A DNA stretch of 64,000 nucleotides from an uncultured Lachnospiraceae bacterium. Its GTDB lineage: Bacteria; Bacillota; Clostridia; Lachnospirales; Lachnospiraceae. A program made the translations under genes and the position numbers. Of the stretch, positions 19,385-29,798 are shown piece by piece. Every line of letters begins with the position of its first letter. Within the stretch, counting starts at the first letter, position 1. The notes beneath the pieces are model-generated. The model saw nothing but the letters and a program-made list of their open reading frames with translations. It did not search any database and was not told the DNA's origin. Location: assembly GCA_910578405.1 (NCBI GenBank), contig CAJTQO010000005.1, positions 49,404 through 113,403 on the forward strand. The letters are read 5' to 3'.

Positions 19385-20350
19385 TTAAAAAATTTTTTCC
19401 AGCTTTTTACTCTTGCAGGAAAAATAGTAAACAGAATCTGTCAGGACATCCTCTCTGGGCACCTGCGTCGCGTTGATTTCGGAAACCATCTTCCATAATT
19501 CCTCTGCGTCCTGCCTTCCATTATCCGGCAGCAAAATCACTTCATGAATGGAACTTGGCAGAAGGAAATAGCCGCGGCCCAAAGCATCCATTATCTTTTC
19601 CAGCACGCCTTCATACAAAATCACGGCCGCTCCGAACAGTTTTTTCTGATTTCCCAACACATACATGCTGGAGCAAAAACCATCCTCCACAAAGGAATCC
19701 AACCCCTCTCCTGCGGTTTCCTCCAGCCAGCCTTTGTCTTCCTCCTTTTTCCGTGTGGATAGAAACTCTAAATCCTGTGTAAAAATTTCTTTCATCATTT
19801 CCTCAATGGACAGCAGGCGCGGCGGAAGGATGCGGCAGGTGTTTTGCATAGCGTCCGCAAACAGCGTTTCCTTTGTAATCCCCCACAATTCCAAATGGCT
19901 GTTGCCAATCAATATCGTGGCGTTTTCCATTCCTTCTCCTGGCACAAAACTATAAAATACAATGGCCATGTCCAAAAACGGGATGTAAGGCGCCTGCGAC
20001 AGTAACTCCCGGTTGCTTTGGTAACGGATTAGTTTATAAACCACCTGCCCTTTCATATTCCGATAATCCAGAAAAAAACCCATGTCCATGCTTTCCTTCT
20101 TCCGGCTCTCTTTATAAACGCGCACCACTTCTTCCATTATCATGCGGAATGTCTCTCCTTTTTCATATGCTTCGTGCAGCTCGTCCAAATAAATATTGGG
20201 GGAAATGTTCTTTCCCTCCTCCAATACGGTAATCCCATGCAGGATTACCCCATTATTTTTTGTAATTTGTTTCATATGGATGGAAACCCCGCTGCCAACA
20301 TACAGACTAAGGCTTCTTTTTACTTTTTTACAGAATTCCATGATTTCCAT
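19385..20350 (-). CDS. DUF5688 family protein
   Basis: A 321-residue soluble protein of a family common in Lachnospiraceae, often with several paralogues per genome, and of unknown function. The N-terminus MEIMEFCKKVKRSL is followed by GVILHGITVLEEGKNISPNIYLDELHEAYEKG-type sequence (residues 35-70) and a C-terminal half with LLPDNGRQDAEEL. The start at 20350 was preferred because AGGAG lies nine bases upstream; the frame extends seven codons further. It appears monocistronic. Confidence 0.75.
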   Translation of the reverse strand: MEIMEFCKKVKRSLSLYVGSGVSIHMKQITKNNGVILHGITVLEEGKNISPNIYLDELHEAYEKGETFRMIMEEVVRVYKESRKKESMDMGFFLDYRNMKGQVVYKLIRYQSNRELLSQAPYIPFLDMAIVFYSFVPGEGMENATILIGNSHLELWGITKETLFADAMQNTCRILPPRLLSIEEMMKEIFTQDLEFLSTRKKEEDKGWLEETAGEGLDSFVEDGFCSSMYVLGNQKKLFGAAVILYEGVLEKIMDALGRGYFLLPSSIHEVILLPDNGRQDAEELWKMVSEINATQVPREDVLTDSVYYFSCKSKKLEKIF

Positions 20351-20587
20351 ATTTTTGCGCTCCTGTCGCAAGATGCGGCTCCTGTCCTGCGCCTGCTTTT
20401 GCTGTCAGGCCGTCCGCTTTTGTTTATTTTATCAATGAGTATCCGGCCAGAAACGGCCAGGCGCCGTATTTTGAGACGCCTTAGATATGTAGCAGAACCC
20501 TGCCATAGAGCCCATAGAAAAAGACAACGGAAATTCTTCTCCATTGTCTTATAAGCTTATCCAATATTGATAGTTTGTCCAACTGAC

Positions 20588-21145
20588 TTATACCCTGGAC
20601 AGATATTCCCCTGTCCTTGTGTCAATCTTGATTACGTCGCCCTGGTTCACAAACAAAGGCACATAAACGGTTGCCCCTGTCTCCACTACGGCAGGCTTCG
20701 ACGCCCCTGTTGCCGTATCGCCTTTAAAACCAGGTTCCGTGTCCGTAATCTCCAATTCCACAAATAACGGCGGCTCCAATGCAAACACACTTCCATTATG
20801 GGAGCAGACTTTCACCATCTCGTTTTCCTTTACGAATTTCAGAGCGTCACCCACCGCTTCCGCATTGAGCGCTATCTGCTCATAATTTTCCACATCCATA
20901 AAGTTGTACAAATCGCCGTCCGAATATAAGTATTGCATATCTTTTCTATCAATGCGTGCCTGTGGGCATTTCTCCGTAGGCCGGAATGTTTTCTCGACCA
21001 CGCCGCCATTCTTGATGTTTTTCAGCTTCGTCCTGACAAACGCAGCCCCTTTCCCGGGTTTTACGTGCTGGAACTCAATAATCTGGTAAACATTATTATC
21101 TAACTCAATAGTAATACCATTTCTGAAATCACCTGCAGAAATCAT
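20588..21145 (-). CDS. efp: Translation elongation factor P
   Basis: EF-P relieves ribosomes stalled on polyproline. The protein is 185 residues from [10 protein letters not shown], with three OB-like beta-barrel domains. The tip of domain I reads [10 protein letters not shown], the loop whose Lys or Arg is post-translationally modified in many bacteria. No epmA/epmB or ymfI-type modification gene is adjacent. It is the last gene of the yqeG-aroE-aroK-aroQ-efp run. Confidence 0.97.
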   Translation of the reverse strand: MISAGDFRNGITIELDNNVYQIIEFQHVKPGKGAAFVRTKLKNIKNGGVVEKTFRPTEKCPQARIDRKDMQYLYSDGDLYNFMDVENYEQIALNAEAVGDALKFVKENEMVKVCSHNGSVFALEPPLFVELEITDTEPGFKGDTATGASKPAVVETGATVYVPLFVNQGDVIKIDTRTGEYLSRV

Positions 21146-21214
21146 AAAATATCCTCCTAAAATTTTCACGTTATCATTCTTTTCTAGTTTATACTAAAAA
21201 GGTGCATTTTTCAA

Positions 21215-21643
21215 CTACTTTTTCAAACAAAAATCAATTGCTTCCAAATATCCTTCCAGCCCATGCCCGTAAATCTGCCTGTCACACACAGGAGCCGTCA
21301 CGGAAACCTTGCGGAATTCCTCCCTCTGGGATATATCTGAAATATGGACTTCCACCTTTGTCACCGTTATGCTGGCCAGTGCATCCCGGATTGCATAGCT
21401 ATAATGAGTATAGGCCCCTGGGTTAATGACAATCCCTTCTGTCCCATCAAAATAGGCTTCCTGAATCCGGTCAATCATAGCTCCCTCATGGTTGCTTTGG
21501 AACACTTCTATCTGGCAGCCGCACTCCTCCCCCTTCTTAGCTATCATGTCCAGCAAATAATTATAATCCTGCGTGCCATACACACTTTTCTCACGAATCC
21601 CAAGAAAATTCAGATTCGGTCCATTCATCACTAATAATTTCAT
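21215..21643 (-). CDS. aroQ: Type II 3-dehydroquinate dehydratase
   Basis: It converts 3-dehydroquinate to 3-dehydroshikimate. The protein is 142 residues, typical of the dodecameric type II enzyme. Motifs are NGPNLNFLGIRE (about residues 7-18), the catalytic Tyr in YGTQDY, NPGAYTHYSYAIRDA and EVHISDISQREEFR (about 97-110). The start at 21643 follows AAAGGAAAAG. An arginine in the lid loop follows NFLGI as expected. Confidence 0.96.
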   Translation of the reverse strand: MKLLVMNGPNLNFLGIREKSVYGTQDYNYLLDMIAKKGEECGCQIEVFQSNHEGAMIDRIQEAYFDGTEGIVINPGAYTHYSYAIRDALASITVTKVEVHISDISQREEFRKVSVTAPVCDRQIYGHGLEGYLEAIDFCLKK

Positions 21644-21728
21644 ATTCTTTTCCTTTTCCAATTTTGCATCCTTCGGTCCGATGTTAAGATTTAGCCACAA
21701 TAGAGACGTAACCGCCTAAATTCCCCTC

Positions 21729-22259
21729 CTACTTACGCAGCTTTGGCAGATTAGAAAAATACCCCAACACCTCATCCGCTATTTCATCCACATTCCGGCC
21801 GTCCGTATCCACCATATAATCCGCCACGCTTTCATATATCCCTTCCCGTTCCTTCATCAGTTTACGCACTTTTTCCTCCGGGTTCTCTCCCTGGAGCAAT
21901 GGCCGGGTATTATCGTAAGCCAAACGTTCGCAGACTGTTTCCGCAGTCGCCCGCAGATAAATAACCGTCCCCAGTTTTTTTAGCAGTTCCTGGTTTTGCT
22001 CCCGCACAGGCAGCCCGCCGCCAACCGCAATGACTTGCGGCTCCTTCCTTACCAACAGCCGCTCCAGACACTGGGTTTCCATTTGGCGGAATGCCTCTTC
22101 CCCAAGCTTATCGAAAATCTCCGATACGGCCATACGCTTCCTCCGCTCTATGATTTTATCCGTATCCGCCAGCGTCCTGCGCATCCGATAGGAAAGCCGT
22201 ACCCCCAGACTGCTTTTCCCACATCCCATAAAACCGATTAAAATAATATTGTTATCCAT
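21729..22259 (-). CDS. aroK: Shikimate kinase
   Basis: It phosphorylates shikimate at O3. The 176-residue P-loop kinase has Walker A GFMGCGKSSLG (about 9-19), the shikimate-binding DTDK-type segment LADTDKIIERR (about 31-41), the GGG motif VIAVGGGLPVR (about 76-86) and the lid with TRPLLQGENPEE. It starts 3 bp after the aroE stop, indicating tight coupling. Confidence 0.95.
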   Translation of the reverse strand: MDNNIILIGFMGCGKSSLGVRLSYRMRRTLADTDKIIERRKRMAVSEIFDKLGEEAFRQMETQCLERLLVRKEPQVIAVGGGLPVREQNQELLKKLGTVIYLRATAETVCERLAYDNTRPLLQGENPEEKVRKLMKEREGIYESVADYMVDTDGRNVDEIADEVLGYFSNLPKLRK

Positions 22260-22262
22260 GCC

Positions 22263-23165
22263 TTATTCTTCTATCCCCATTTCCGTTTTCATTGTCTCAT
22301 AGACTTCCAATGCATCCTCTTGCGGTATTTCTGTGCCATTCCACAATTCATAAGCTATTATGCCCTGGTAAAGCAGCATCTTTAAACCATGGAACGCCCT
22401 GCCTCCTTGTCCGCGCACAAGGGACATAAACCGTGTCTGGGAAGGACGGTAGATTAAGTCAAACCCGGTATGTATTTTCTGGTAAAATTCCTTATCCTCA
22501 ATTGGAGCCTCTTTGGTCTTTGGATACAGCCCTACGCTGGTTGCCTGTATCGCCAAGTATTTCCTGTCTGACGGAATCTCCCTATAGTCTTCTAAAGGCA
22601 TCGGCTCCACCTTTCCTGCCCCATTCCCGGCGGCGGCGCCCCTTCCGGCCATACCGTTTACCTCCTCTGCAATCCGTTTTGCCTTTTCCAACGTTCGGTT
22701 TAACAAATATATCCTGGCCGCTTTTTTCCATGCGCAAAGGAATGCCACTGCCCGCGCCGCGCCCCCTGCGCCAAGGATGATTACTTCCTCCCCCTCCAGT
22801 TTGATTCCTTCTGCGCACATGGCGCGGTACAGCCCCATCATATCCGTATTATAGCCTTTATATCCCCCCTGCGTCCGAACCAGGGTATTCACTGCCCCAA
22901 TCTGTTTCGCCATCGCATCTGTCTCTTTCAGGTATGCAATGACCTCTTCTTTATAAGGCACTGTCACATTTAATCCTAAAACATTCAGGGCATATGCCCC
23001 CTCCACAGCCTTACGCGCCTGCCCCGTCCCTACATGGAAAGGGACATACACCAGGTTACGGCCTTCCATAGCGGCCAATGTATTGTGTATTACCGGTGAC
23101 ATGGTATGTTCCACCGGATTGCCAATCAGACCGCAAAGCCTGGTATGCCCATCAATTTTCTGCAT
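22263..23165 (-). CDS. aroE: Shikimate dehydrogenase
   Basis: It reduces 3-dehydroshikimate to shikimate with NADPH. The 300-residue protein shows the substrate motif GNPVEHTMSPVIHN (about 14-27), LNVTVPYKEEV with the catalytic Lys (about 64-74), and the dinucleotide loop ILGAGGAARAVAF (about 133-145). The start at 23165 has GGGAGG eight bases upstream; the longer open frame has none. It precedes aroK by 3 bp in an operon led by yqeG. Confidence 0.96.
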   Translation of the reverse strand: MQKIDGHTRLCGLIGNPVEHTMSPVIHNTLAAMEGRNLVYVPFHVGTGQARKAVEGAYALNVLGLNVTVPYKEEVIAYLKETDAMAKQIGAVNTLVRTQGGYKGYNTDMMGLYRAMCAEGIKLEGEEVIILGAGGAARAVAFLCAWKKAARIYLLNRTLEKAKRIAEEVNGMAGRGAAAGNGAGKVEPMPLEDYREIPSDRKYLAIQATSVGLYPKTKEAPIEDKEFYQKIHTGFDLIYRPSQTRFMSLVRGQGGRAFHGLKMLLYQGIIAYELWNGTEIPQEDALEVYETMKTEMGIEE

Positions 23166-23225
23166 CTGCCTGCCCTCCCTGTCTGTCCATTTTCTATATC
23201 CGCACACCCTTCTTTTTCATCCGCT

Positions 23226-23720
23226 TTATAAAGATTTCCTGTAAAAATACAACACCACCCTCTCCAAACGTCTTTTTAACACAATCTGTATTTCTTCCTT
23301 GGGATGGATTGGTTTTACAAGGAAGGTGCGTATCCCTGCCTTTTTCGCCCCCCATATATCAGTAAAAAGCTGATCGCCTACAAACAGCGTATTCCCAGGT
23401 TTCGTATGCATCCGTTCCATTGCCTTGAAATAATTGGCTGTCCCCGGTTTCCCTGCTTTGAAAATATAGGGGACGCCAACCGCATCGTGAAAGCTTTTCA
23501 CCCTTGGTTCTTTGTTGTTGGACAAAAGCATGGCTTGATAGCCAATCCCTTCCAGCCGCCGGAACAGGGCAACGCTGCGGCTGTCCGCCGGCGCCCCGTG
23601 CGGCACCAATGTATTGTCAACATCATAAATAATTCCCCGGTACCCCTGTTGGTACAATCCCTCATAATCAATTCCGTATGCAGAATCCACATACTCATCC
23701 GGATAAAATCTTTGAAGCAT
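23226..23720 (-). CDS. YqeG family HAD-type phosphatase
   Basis: A 164-residue HAD superfamily (IIIA) phosphatase. Motif I is YDVDNTLVPHG (about residues 34-44) with both nucleophile and acid Asp, motif II is LLSNN near 72, and motif IV is FVGDQLFTDIWGAKKAG (about 114-130). The physiological substrate is not known with certainty in Firmicutes; the gene commonly heads aroE-containing operons in Clostridia. It precedes aroE by 60 bp. Confidence 0.9.
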   Translation of the reverse strand: MLQRFYPDEYVDSAYGIDYEGLYQQGYRGIIYDVDNTLVPHGAPADSRSVALFRRLEGIGYQAMLLSNNKEPRVKSFHDAVGVPYIFKAGKPGTANYFKAMERMHTKPGNTLFVGDQLFTDIWGAKKAGIRTFLVKPIHPKEEIQIVLKRRLERVVLYFYRKSL

Positions 23721-23786
23721 CTGCGTTCCTCTTATTTTGGTTTTTCTATTTCCTTCCTGTCACTGCGTCTGTGTCCTTTGCCACCT

Positions 23787-26027
23787 TTATGTCCTTATCT
23801 TTACGCCCCTTCCATCCCGTTTTCCCGCCTTTAACTTATTCAGTTCCACCTTCTTTCCCTTATATTCGATGGTCTGCTCCACGGCATTCATTGTATAATA
23901 CACATTTTCCACAAAATCCTTTTCCCCCAGTTTCATGCCGCGGACGCCAATGGCTCCTTTTTTCTTTTCTGGTATTTCCTCTACTGCAAAACGCAGGAAA
24001 TACCCCTCTGCCGTCTGCAAAATAATATTTTTTTGTTCTTTCATAACAACAATGGATACGACTTCATCCCCTTCGGCCAGTTTGGTTGCCGCCACTGTCC
24101 GCTTGGCCACATCAAATTCCCCTCCGTCCACTGCCTTTAACATAGACTGACTGGTGACAAAAATCAGTCGGTGCAGATTCAGGCACGACTGACTGGCAGC
24201 AAAAATAATCCGCTCCTTTTCCGCACTGTAATTGCTCACATTGTCCACCGGGATTCCCTTGTCCCGGAATTTCCCAAACGGCAGGTCTGACGCCTTAATC
24301 GTATAGAGCTGTCCTGTATTGGTAAATATACAAATCCGGCCCGTGTTTTTGCATGGGAACACATACTTGTTCTCCCCGTCCGCCGCCTCCTTGTTCCTTT
24401 CATAAGTAGCAGCATCTACGGTTTTCACATAGCCGAAACGATCCATCAGGCACACCACTTCCATTTCTTCGGCTTTCTTTTCCTCATACACCGCCTCTTC
24501 CCCATTCTCCACTACCGTACGGCGCGGCCTGCCGTATTCCTTTTTGATAACGTCCAATTCGTTAATAATCACCTGCGCCATAGAATCCCTGCGTTCCAGG
24601 ATATCTTCATACTGGTAAATATTTGCCATTGTCTTCTCATGTTCCTGAATTAACGCTTCGATTTCTAAGCCAATCAGCTTGTATAAACGCATCTCCAATA
24701 TGGCGTTGGCCTGCTTCTCCGTAAACTGCAACTGCTCCGCCATTATCCTGGATTCCTTGGACTTAAATTTTATCCCTTTGGTTTTTCCTTCCACCAGGCA
24801 GGCTTTCGCCATGGCGCGGTCTTTGCTCCCCCGCAGGATTTCGATAATCAAATCAATCACATTGCAGGCTTTAATCAGCCCTTCCTGCACCTCTTTGCGC
24901 TCCCTTTCTTTGGCAAGCAACGTTTCATATTTCCTTCTTGCCACCTCGAACTGGAAATCCACGCTGGCCTTGATAATCTGCTTCATACCCATGGTTTCCG
25001 GCCTGCCGTCCACGATGGCAAGCATATTTACGCCAAAGGTGTCCTCCAGGCGGGTCTTCTTATACAGCATGTTTTTAAAATTTTCCGCATCCGCGTCTTT
25101 CCTTAATTCAATGACGATACGAATGCCCTCTTTGGAAGATTGGTTGGAAATATCCACGATATCCTGTGTTTTTTTCGATTCTGCCAGAGCTGCCACATCA
25201 GACAAAAATTTGGAAATATTAGCGCCTATCATCGGGTATGGGATTTCGGTAATGACTAAATTGGTTTTCCCGCCTTTGGTATGCTCCACCTCTACCTTGC
25301 CGCGCACCTTGACCTTGCCTGTCCCGGTTTCATATATCTTTAACAGTTCATCCTTATTGATTACAATGCCTCCCGTGGGAAAGTCAGGCCCTTTCACATA
25401 ACGCATCAACTCCTTAGTTGTAATATTGGGATTCTTCATGTAAGCTTTCGCCGCATCAATCACTTCCCTCAGGTTATGTGGCGGTATACTGGTAGCCATG
25501 CCTACCGCAATGCCTTCGGAACCATTGACCAGAAGATTGGGAATCTTCACCGGAAGCACGGAAGGCTCCTTTTCCGTCTCGTCAAAATTAGGAATAAAGT
25601 CCACCACGTCTTTATCCAAATCCGCCAAAAAAGCTTCCTGCGTCACCTTCTGCAGCCTGGCTTCCGTATAACGCATGGCCGCAGCGCCGTCTCCTTCAAT
25701 ATTGCCAAAGTTGCCATGCCCATCCACCAACGGCAGTCCCTTCTTAAAATCCTGCGTCATCACCACCAAGGCGTCATAAATGGAACTGTCCCCATGAGGA
25801 TGATATTTACCCATGGTGTCGCCTACAATACGCGCGCTCTTCCGATATGGCCTGTCATAGCGGATTCCCAGCTCATGCATGTCATACAAAGTCCTGCGCT
25901 GCACTGGCTTTAATCCATCCCTGACATCCGGCAGGGCGCGTGCGATAATTACGCTCATAGCATAATCAATATAAGATTTCTGCATCACTTCCGAATATTC
26001 TGTTTTGATGATCCTGCTGTCATCCAT
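23787..26027 (-). CDS. parC: Type IIA topoisomerase subunit A (topoisomerase IV ParC/GyrA-like)
   Basis: The DNA breakage and reunion subunit of a second type IIA topoisomerase. At 746 residues it shows the winged-helix core with [14 protein letters not shown] (about 75-88, the quinolone-resistance region) and the catalytic Tyr in [11 protein letters not shown] near 118. A reduced C-terminal domain without a clear GyrA box fits topoisomerase IV better than gyrase. It follows parE after 146 bp. Paralogy to a separate gyrA near the origin is inferred. Confidence 0.9.
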   Translation of the reverse strand: MDDSRIIKTEYSEVMQKSYIDYAMSVIIARALPDVRDGLKPVQRRTLYDMHELGIRYDRPYRKSARIVGDTMGKYHPHGDSSIYDALVVMTQDFKKGLPLVDGHGNFGNIEGDGAAAMRYTEARLQKVTQEAFLADLDKDVVDFIPNFDETEKEPSVLPVKIPNLLVNGSEGIAVGMATSIPPHNLREVIDAAKAYMKNPNITTKELMRYVKGPDFPTGGIVINKDELLKIYETGTGKVKVRGKVEVEHTKGGKTNLVITEIPYPMIGANISKFLSDVAALAESKKTQDIVDISNQSSKEGIRIVIELRKDADAENFKNMLYKKTRLEDTFGVNMLAIVDGRPETMGMKQIIKASVDFQFEVARRKYETLLAKERERKEVQEGLIKACNVIDLIIEILRGSKDRAMAKACLVEGKTKGIKFKSKESRIMAEQLQFTEKQANAILEMRLYKLIGLEIEALIQEHEKTMANIYQYEDILERRDSMAQVIINELDVIKKEYGRPRRTVVENGEEAVYEEKKAEEMEVVCLMDRFGYVKTVDAATYERNKEAADGENKYVFPCKNTGRICIFTNTGQLYTIKASDLPFGKFRDKGIPVDNVSNYSAEKERIIFAASQSCLNLHRLIFVTSQSMLKAVDGGEFDVAKRTVAATKLAEGDEVVSIVVMKEQKNIILQTAEGYFLRFAVEEIPEKKKGAIGVRGMKLGEKDFVENVYYTMNAVEQTIEYKGKKVELNKLKAGKRDGRGVKIRT

Positions 26028-26173
26028 GCGATACTGTCCCTCCGCTTCCTTCTATTTCCATTCCCCCTTCTTCTGTGCAAACGCCTAAAATTCTTCTCTT
26101 ATATGTTAAAATCCAAACCATGTCCCCCTGTAAAACTGCCGTTGTTTCCCACTTATGCCACTAAAGCATTATG

Positions 26174-28096
26174 CTATACATCCAGTTCCGCATCGGTGGC
26201 ATGTTCATAGATAAACGCTTTACGGGGCGGCACCTCCGTCCCCATTAGCATCTCCGTCACTTCGGAAGCCATACGTGCGTCTTCAATCTCCACCAGTTTT
26301 AACAGCCTGGTTTGCGGATCCAAGGTCGTCTCCCACAGTTGCTGCGCATCCATCTCACCCAACCCCTTGTATCTTTGCAATGTAAAAGGCCCTTTATGCC
26401 GTTTCCGATACCGCTCTAACGCCTTGTCGTCATATAAGTATTCCTCCGCCCCTTTGGACGGCATAGCCTTATACAAAGGCGGCATGGCAATGTACACATG
26501 TCCCTCATAAATCAGTTCCGGCATAAAACGGTAAAAAAGCGTCAGCAGCAAAGTGGATATATGGGCGCCGTCCACATCCGCATCCGCCATAATAATAATT
26601 TTATGATAACGCAGCTTGGAAATATCAAAATCATTCCCATATCCTTCGGAAAAACCGCAGCCGAAAGCATTGATCATAGTTTTAATTTCCGCATTGGCAA
26701 GCACCTTATCTATGCTGGCCTTTTCCACATTCAATATCTTGCCACGAATCGGCAAAATAGCTTGGAAAGCCCGGTTCCTCGCCGTCTTCGCGCTGCCCCC
26801 TGCCGAGTCCCCCTCTACAATAAAAATCTCACACTTGGACGCATCCCTGGACTCGCAGTTTGCCAGTTTCCCATTGGAATCAAAAGAAAACTTCTGCTTC
26901 GTCAGCATATTCGTCCTGGCCTTTTCTTCCGACTTGCGGATTTTGGCCGCTTTCTCCGCACAGCCAATCACACTTTTCAATGTTTCCAGATTACGGTCAA
27001 AATAGCGGACGATTTCCTCCCCCGTTACTTTGCTCACCACCTTTGCCGCATCCTGATTGTCCAGTTTCGTCTTCGTCTGTCCTTCGAAACGGGGATCCGG
27101 ATGCTTAATGGAAACAACTGCCGTCATCCCGTTGCGCACGTCCGCCCCGGTAAAATTCACATCCTTTTCCTTTAAAATGTTTAATTCCCGTGCGTAAGTA
27201 TTGATTGCATTGGTAAATATGGTTTTAAAACCTGTCAGATGCGTGCCGCCCTCTGAATTATATATGTTATTGCAAAAGCCCAGCACATTCTCATGAAATT
27301 CATTTACATACTGGAAAGCCACTTCCACAGAAATCCCTTCGCTTTCCCCCTGGAAATAAATCACATCATGGATGGACTCTTTCGACTTGTTCATATCTTT
27401 GATAAAACCGATAATCCCTTCCGGCTCATGGAATTCCACCTTTTCACACGGCTCCTTGCGTTTATCCGTAAACACAATGGTAAGCTTTGGATTTAAATAA
27501 GCCGTCTCATGCAGCCTGCTCTTTACTTCCTCTTCCTTAAACCTGGTCTTATCAAAAATCGTATCGTCTGGCAGAAAATTAATCTTTGTCCCCGTTTCCT
27601 TCGTCCTGCCGATAACCGGCAGCAGGCCATCCTTTAACTCCACCGTAGGGTTTCCGCGCTCATATTTATCCTCATAGATATGCCCCCCATGCTTAACCTG
27701 CACTCTCAAACGGGCAGACAGGGCGTTGACCACCGAAGAACCCACTCCATGCAAACCTCCGCTGGTCTTGTAGGCCACATTATCAAATTTCCCGCCTGCA
27801 TGAAGCGTTGTAAACACAAGGCGCTCTGCACTAATCCCCTTCTCATGCATACCCACCGGAATGCCGCGGCCATTATCTTCCACCGTAGCGGAGCCATCCG
27901 CTTCCAGCGTAACAAGAACCGTGTCGCAAAATCCGGCCAAATGTTCATCCACTGCATTGTCCACAATTTCGTATATTAAATGGTTCAACCCTTTCGTTGA
28001 AACACTCCCTATGTACATCCCCGGTCTTTTACGTACTGCCTCTAACCCTTCCAAAACCGTTATGCTTGAAGCGCCATATGTATCCGACTTTGCCAT
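26174..28096 (-). CDS. parE: Type IIA topoisomerase subunit B (topoisomerase IV ParE/GyrB-like)
   Basis: The ATPase and TOPRIM subunit that pairs with the adjacent ParC-like protein; about 640 residues. Visible are the GHKL ATPase motifs (EIVDNAVDEH, DNGRGIPVG, GGLHGVGSSVVNA) and, in the TOPRIM region, EGDSAGGSAK near residue 430 and DADVDGAHI near 508. The start at 28096 is preferred: AAAGG lies five bases upstream and MAKSDTYGASS matches family N-termini. A possible TTCACA-17-TATACT promoter lies in the 220-bp gap upstream. Confidence 0.92.
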   Translation of the reverse strand: MAKSDTYGASSITVLEGLEAVRKRPGMYIGSVSTKGLNHLIYEIVDNAVDEHLAGFCDTVLVTLEADGSATVEDNGRGIPVGMHEKGISAERLVFTTLHAGGKFDNVAYKTSGGLHGVGSSVVNALSARLRVQVKHGGHIYEDKYERGNPTVELKDGLLPVIGRTKETGTKINFLPDDTIFDKTRFKEEEVKSRLHETAYLNPKLTIVFTDKRKEPCEKVEFHEPEGIIGFIKDMNKSKESIHDVIYFQGESEGISVEVAFQYVNEFHENVLGFCNNIYNSEGGTHLTGFKTIFTNAINTYARELNILKEKDVNFTGADVRNGMTAVVSIKHPDPRFEGQTKTKLDNQDAAKVVSKVTGEEIVRYFDRNLETLKSVIGCAEKAAKIRKSEEKARTNMLTKQKFSFDSNGKLANCESRDASKCEIFIVEGDSAGGSAKTARNRAFQAILPIRGKILNVEKASIDKVLANAEIKTMINAFGCGFSEGYGNDFDISKLRYHKIIIMADADVDGAHISTLLLTLFYRFMPELIYEGHVYIAMPPLYKAMPSKGAEEYLYDDKALERYRKRHKGPFTLQRYKGLGEMDAQQLWETTLDPQTRLLKLVEIEDARMASEVTEMLMGTEVPPRKAFIYEHATDAELDV

Positions 28097-28318
28097 TCCA
28101 TCCATCCTTTCCTGCCTAATGCACCCTCAAAGCCCCCTTATGCAGCCTGGCCAAACAAGGGAAAAACATCCTGCTTTGCATACGTATGTTCTAAAATAAG
28201 GAAAACGCAAAAAGCAATCTGTAGTATAACATAGATTTGGTACAATGTGAAGTCAAAATACCCTATTTCGCGGTAAGCCCAATACAGTGGTTGCTTTTCT
28301 CTATGCCTGACGCACATC

Positions 28319-28645
28319 CTACCAGTCACGTTCCCTGATTGCATCTTCCACATCCATATCAATGTCAAACCACTTCAAAATATACGCAATTGTTTCACCA
28401 ATGCTTTCCCGCGCCACAGTTTCCAGTTCACTGTCATTTTCCTCAAATTCTTCCTGCAAATCATTTACAGCCAATGTCATTTCATCCATTTTACATTGTA
28501 CCGCTTCCAAATCCCTTTCTCCAGTTTCCAAAAAATCTATCACACCCTCTGCCAAAATCTTTATCTTATCCACCAAAAAATCCGGAAAATATCCATCCTG
28601 ATACATATCTTCCAATAATTTATAGTCTGCATCAAATTTTTTCAT
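28319..28645 (-). CDS. DUF5713-like small acidic protein
   Basis: A 108-residue, strongly acidic helical protein beginning MKKFDADYKLLEDMYQDG with the family-like YFPDFLVDKIK. It resembles DUF5713 proteins, which have no established function. Its start overlaps the end of the DUF2441 gene (shared ATGA, 4 bp), so the two are translationally coupled. An immunity or antitoxin-like role for the acidic partner is possible but only inferred. Confidence 0.65.
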   Translation of the reverse strand: MKKFDADYKLLEDMYQDGYFPDFLVDKIKILAEGVIDFLETGERDLEAVQCKMDEMTLAVNDLQEEFEENDSELETVARESIGETIAYILKWFDIDMDVEDAIRERDW

Positions 28646-29196
28646 GCCTCTTCCTCTTCTATCTCCACTACCCGGATCCTGCCGTCCACTAACACTTCAC
28701 AAACAGGCAAAGGCCCTGTCTCATCCGGCTCATTCTCCCAATACCGTTGTGCAAGCCTTAAATTTTCCTTTTCATCCAACCGCCCGTCAAAACATTTGCA
28801 CGCATCCCCTGCAAAAAAATTGCCTTCCACCTCCAATTTCACAATCCCGTAAACCGGGCGCCCGATTTGTGTGAAAAAATCCCTCCATCGCTTAGCTTCC
28901 TCCCGTGTATAGGATACATACAGACACCCCATCCTGGACGGATAGGAAGGAAATCTTCTCTTCCGCACTTCCTCTAACGCCAATTCCCGTAACGCCACTG
29001 AAGTATGATGCTCCAATGCTTCTGCCTGGTATCTCTCCGGATATGCGTAAATCTCCTTTACTGCATCCACTTTTTCCATCACCCGCTGATATACCCCATT
29101 ATGATGCGTTTCGTCAAAAATAATTTCCTGCCCAAGCTCCATTGGCCTTTCCGTCACCACATGATATACGTACATCCTACCCTCTTCCTTGCCCAT
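28642..29196 (-). CDS. DUF2441-like protein
   Basis: A 184-residue protein with the pattern seen in DUF2441 proteins: YVYHVVTERPM, EIIFDETHHNGVYQRV, an ALEEVR run and RRFPSYPSRMGCLYVSYTREEA (about 88-110). Function is unknown. The arrangement H near the N-terminus, an aromatic in LYVS-x(3)-EA and a late Glu (PVCEVLVDG) is loosely like ADP-ribosyltransferase folds; that comparison is my inference. The start at 29196 follows a GGAGG site. It is coupled to the downstream acidic DUF5713-like gene. Confidence 0.6.
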   Translation of the reverse strand: MGKEEGRMYVYHVVTERPMELGQEIIFDETHHNGVYQRVMEKVDAVKEIYAYPERYQAEALEHHTSVALRELALEEVRKRRFPSYPSRMGCLYVSYTREEAKRWRDFFTQIGRPVYGIVKLEVEGNFFAGDACKCFDGRLDEKENLRLAQRYWENEPDETGPLPVCEVLVDGRIRVVEIEEEEA

Positions 29197-29211
29197 TCCT
29201 CCAATCCTCCT

Positions 29212-29772
29212 TCACCCTGGAAACAGGTCTTTGGAGAAAAAGTAAGCCACCATCTGCGCCCGTGAACTGAATTCTTCCGTCTGCAAAAGCGACGCCACTT
29301 CCTCACGGCTGTAAAAACCTGCTTCAATCATCTCATTTTCCGATGTATGATCCTCAAACTCCCCTTCCGCCTCCACAAATATAATATGGGTTTTCATATC
29401 CGATATCGCCACTGCGGCGAAAGAAGCCGGAAGGATATCAATAACCCTCTTCACAGACAGTCCTGTCTCCTCATAAAGCTCTCTTTTCATACAATCCACC
29501 ACCGACTCCCCCTCTTCCATCATCCCGGCGCACAAATTGTAAACCGCCTTATTCACCCCCATACGAAATTCCCTCAGCAAAAGAAGCCTCCCCTGATTGA
29601 CCGCCGCTATTGAAATTCCACTTACCTTCTCCCCAATCTCCCCAACGTTATGCAGTTCTTTCCTGCTGACAATCTCATACTTTTTCTCTCTCCCCGCCTT
29701 ATTTAAATAAGTCAGCTCATAATTCTTCAGATACCTTCCATCCTTTACTTTTTCCATTTTAATCAGCTTCAT
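29212..29772 (-). CDS. Nudix hydrolase, ADP-sugar pyrophosphatase-like
   Basis: A 186-residue Nudix protein with a complete Nudix box, from Gly of CAGMMEEGES to RELYEETGL (about residues 93-114). Length and the preceding YNLCAGMMEEGE context resemble ADP-ribose/ADP-sugar pyrophosphatases (NudF type), but substrate cannot be assigned from sequence alone. It ends 16 bp before the DUF2441 gene. Upstream lies a pair of imperfect 60-bp repeats. Confidence 0.85.
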   Translation of the reverse strand: MKLIKMEKVKDGRYLKNYELTYLNKAGREKKYEIVSRKELHNVGEIGEKVSGISIAAVNQGRLLLLREFRMGVNKAVYNLCAGMMEEGESVVDCMKRELYEETGLSVKRVIDILPASFAAVAISDMKTHIIFVEAEGEFEDHTSENEMIEAGFYSREEVASLLQTEEFSSRAQMVAYFFSKDLFPG

Positions 29773-29798
29773 TTTTCTTCCCTATTCCAGTTCCGCCC

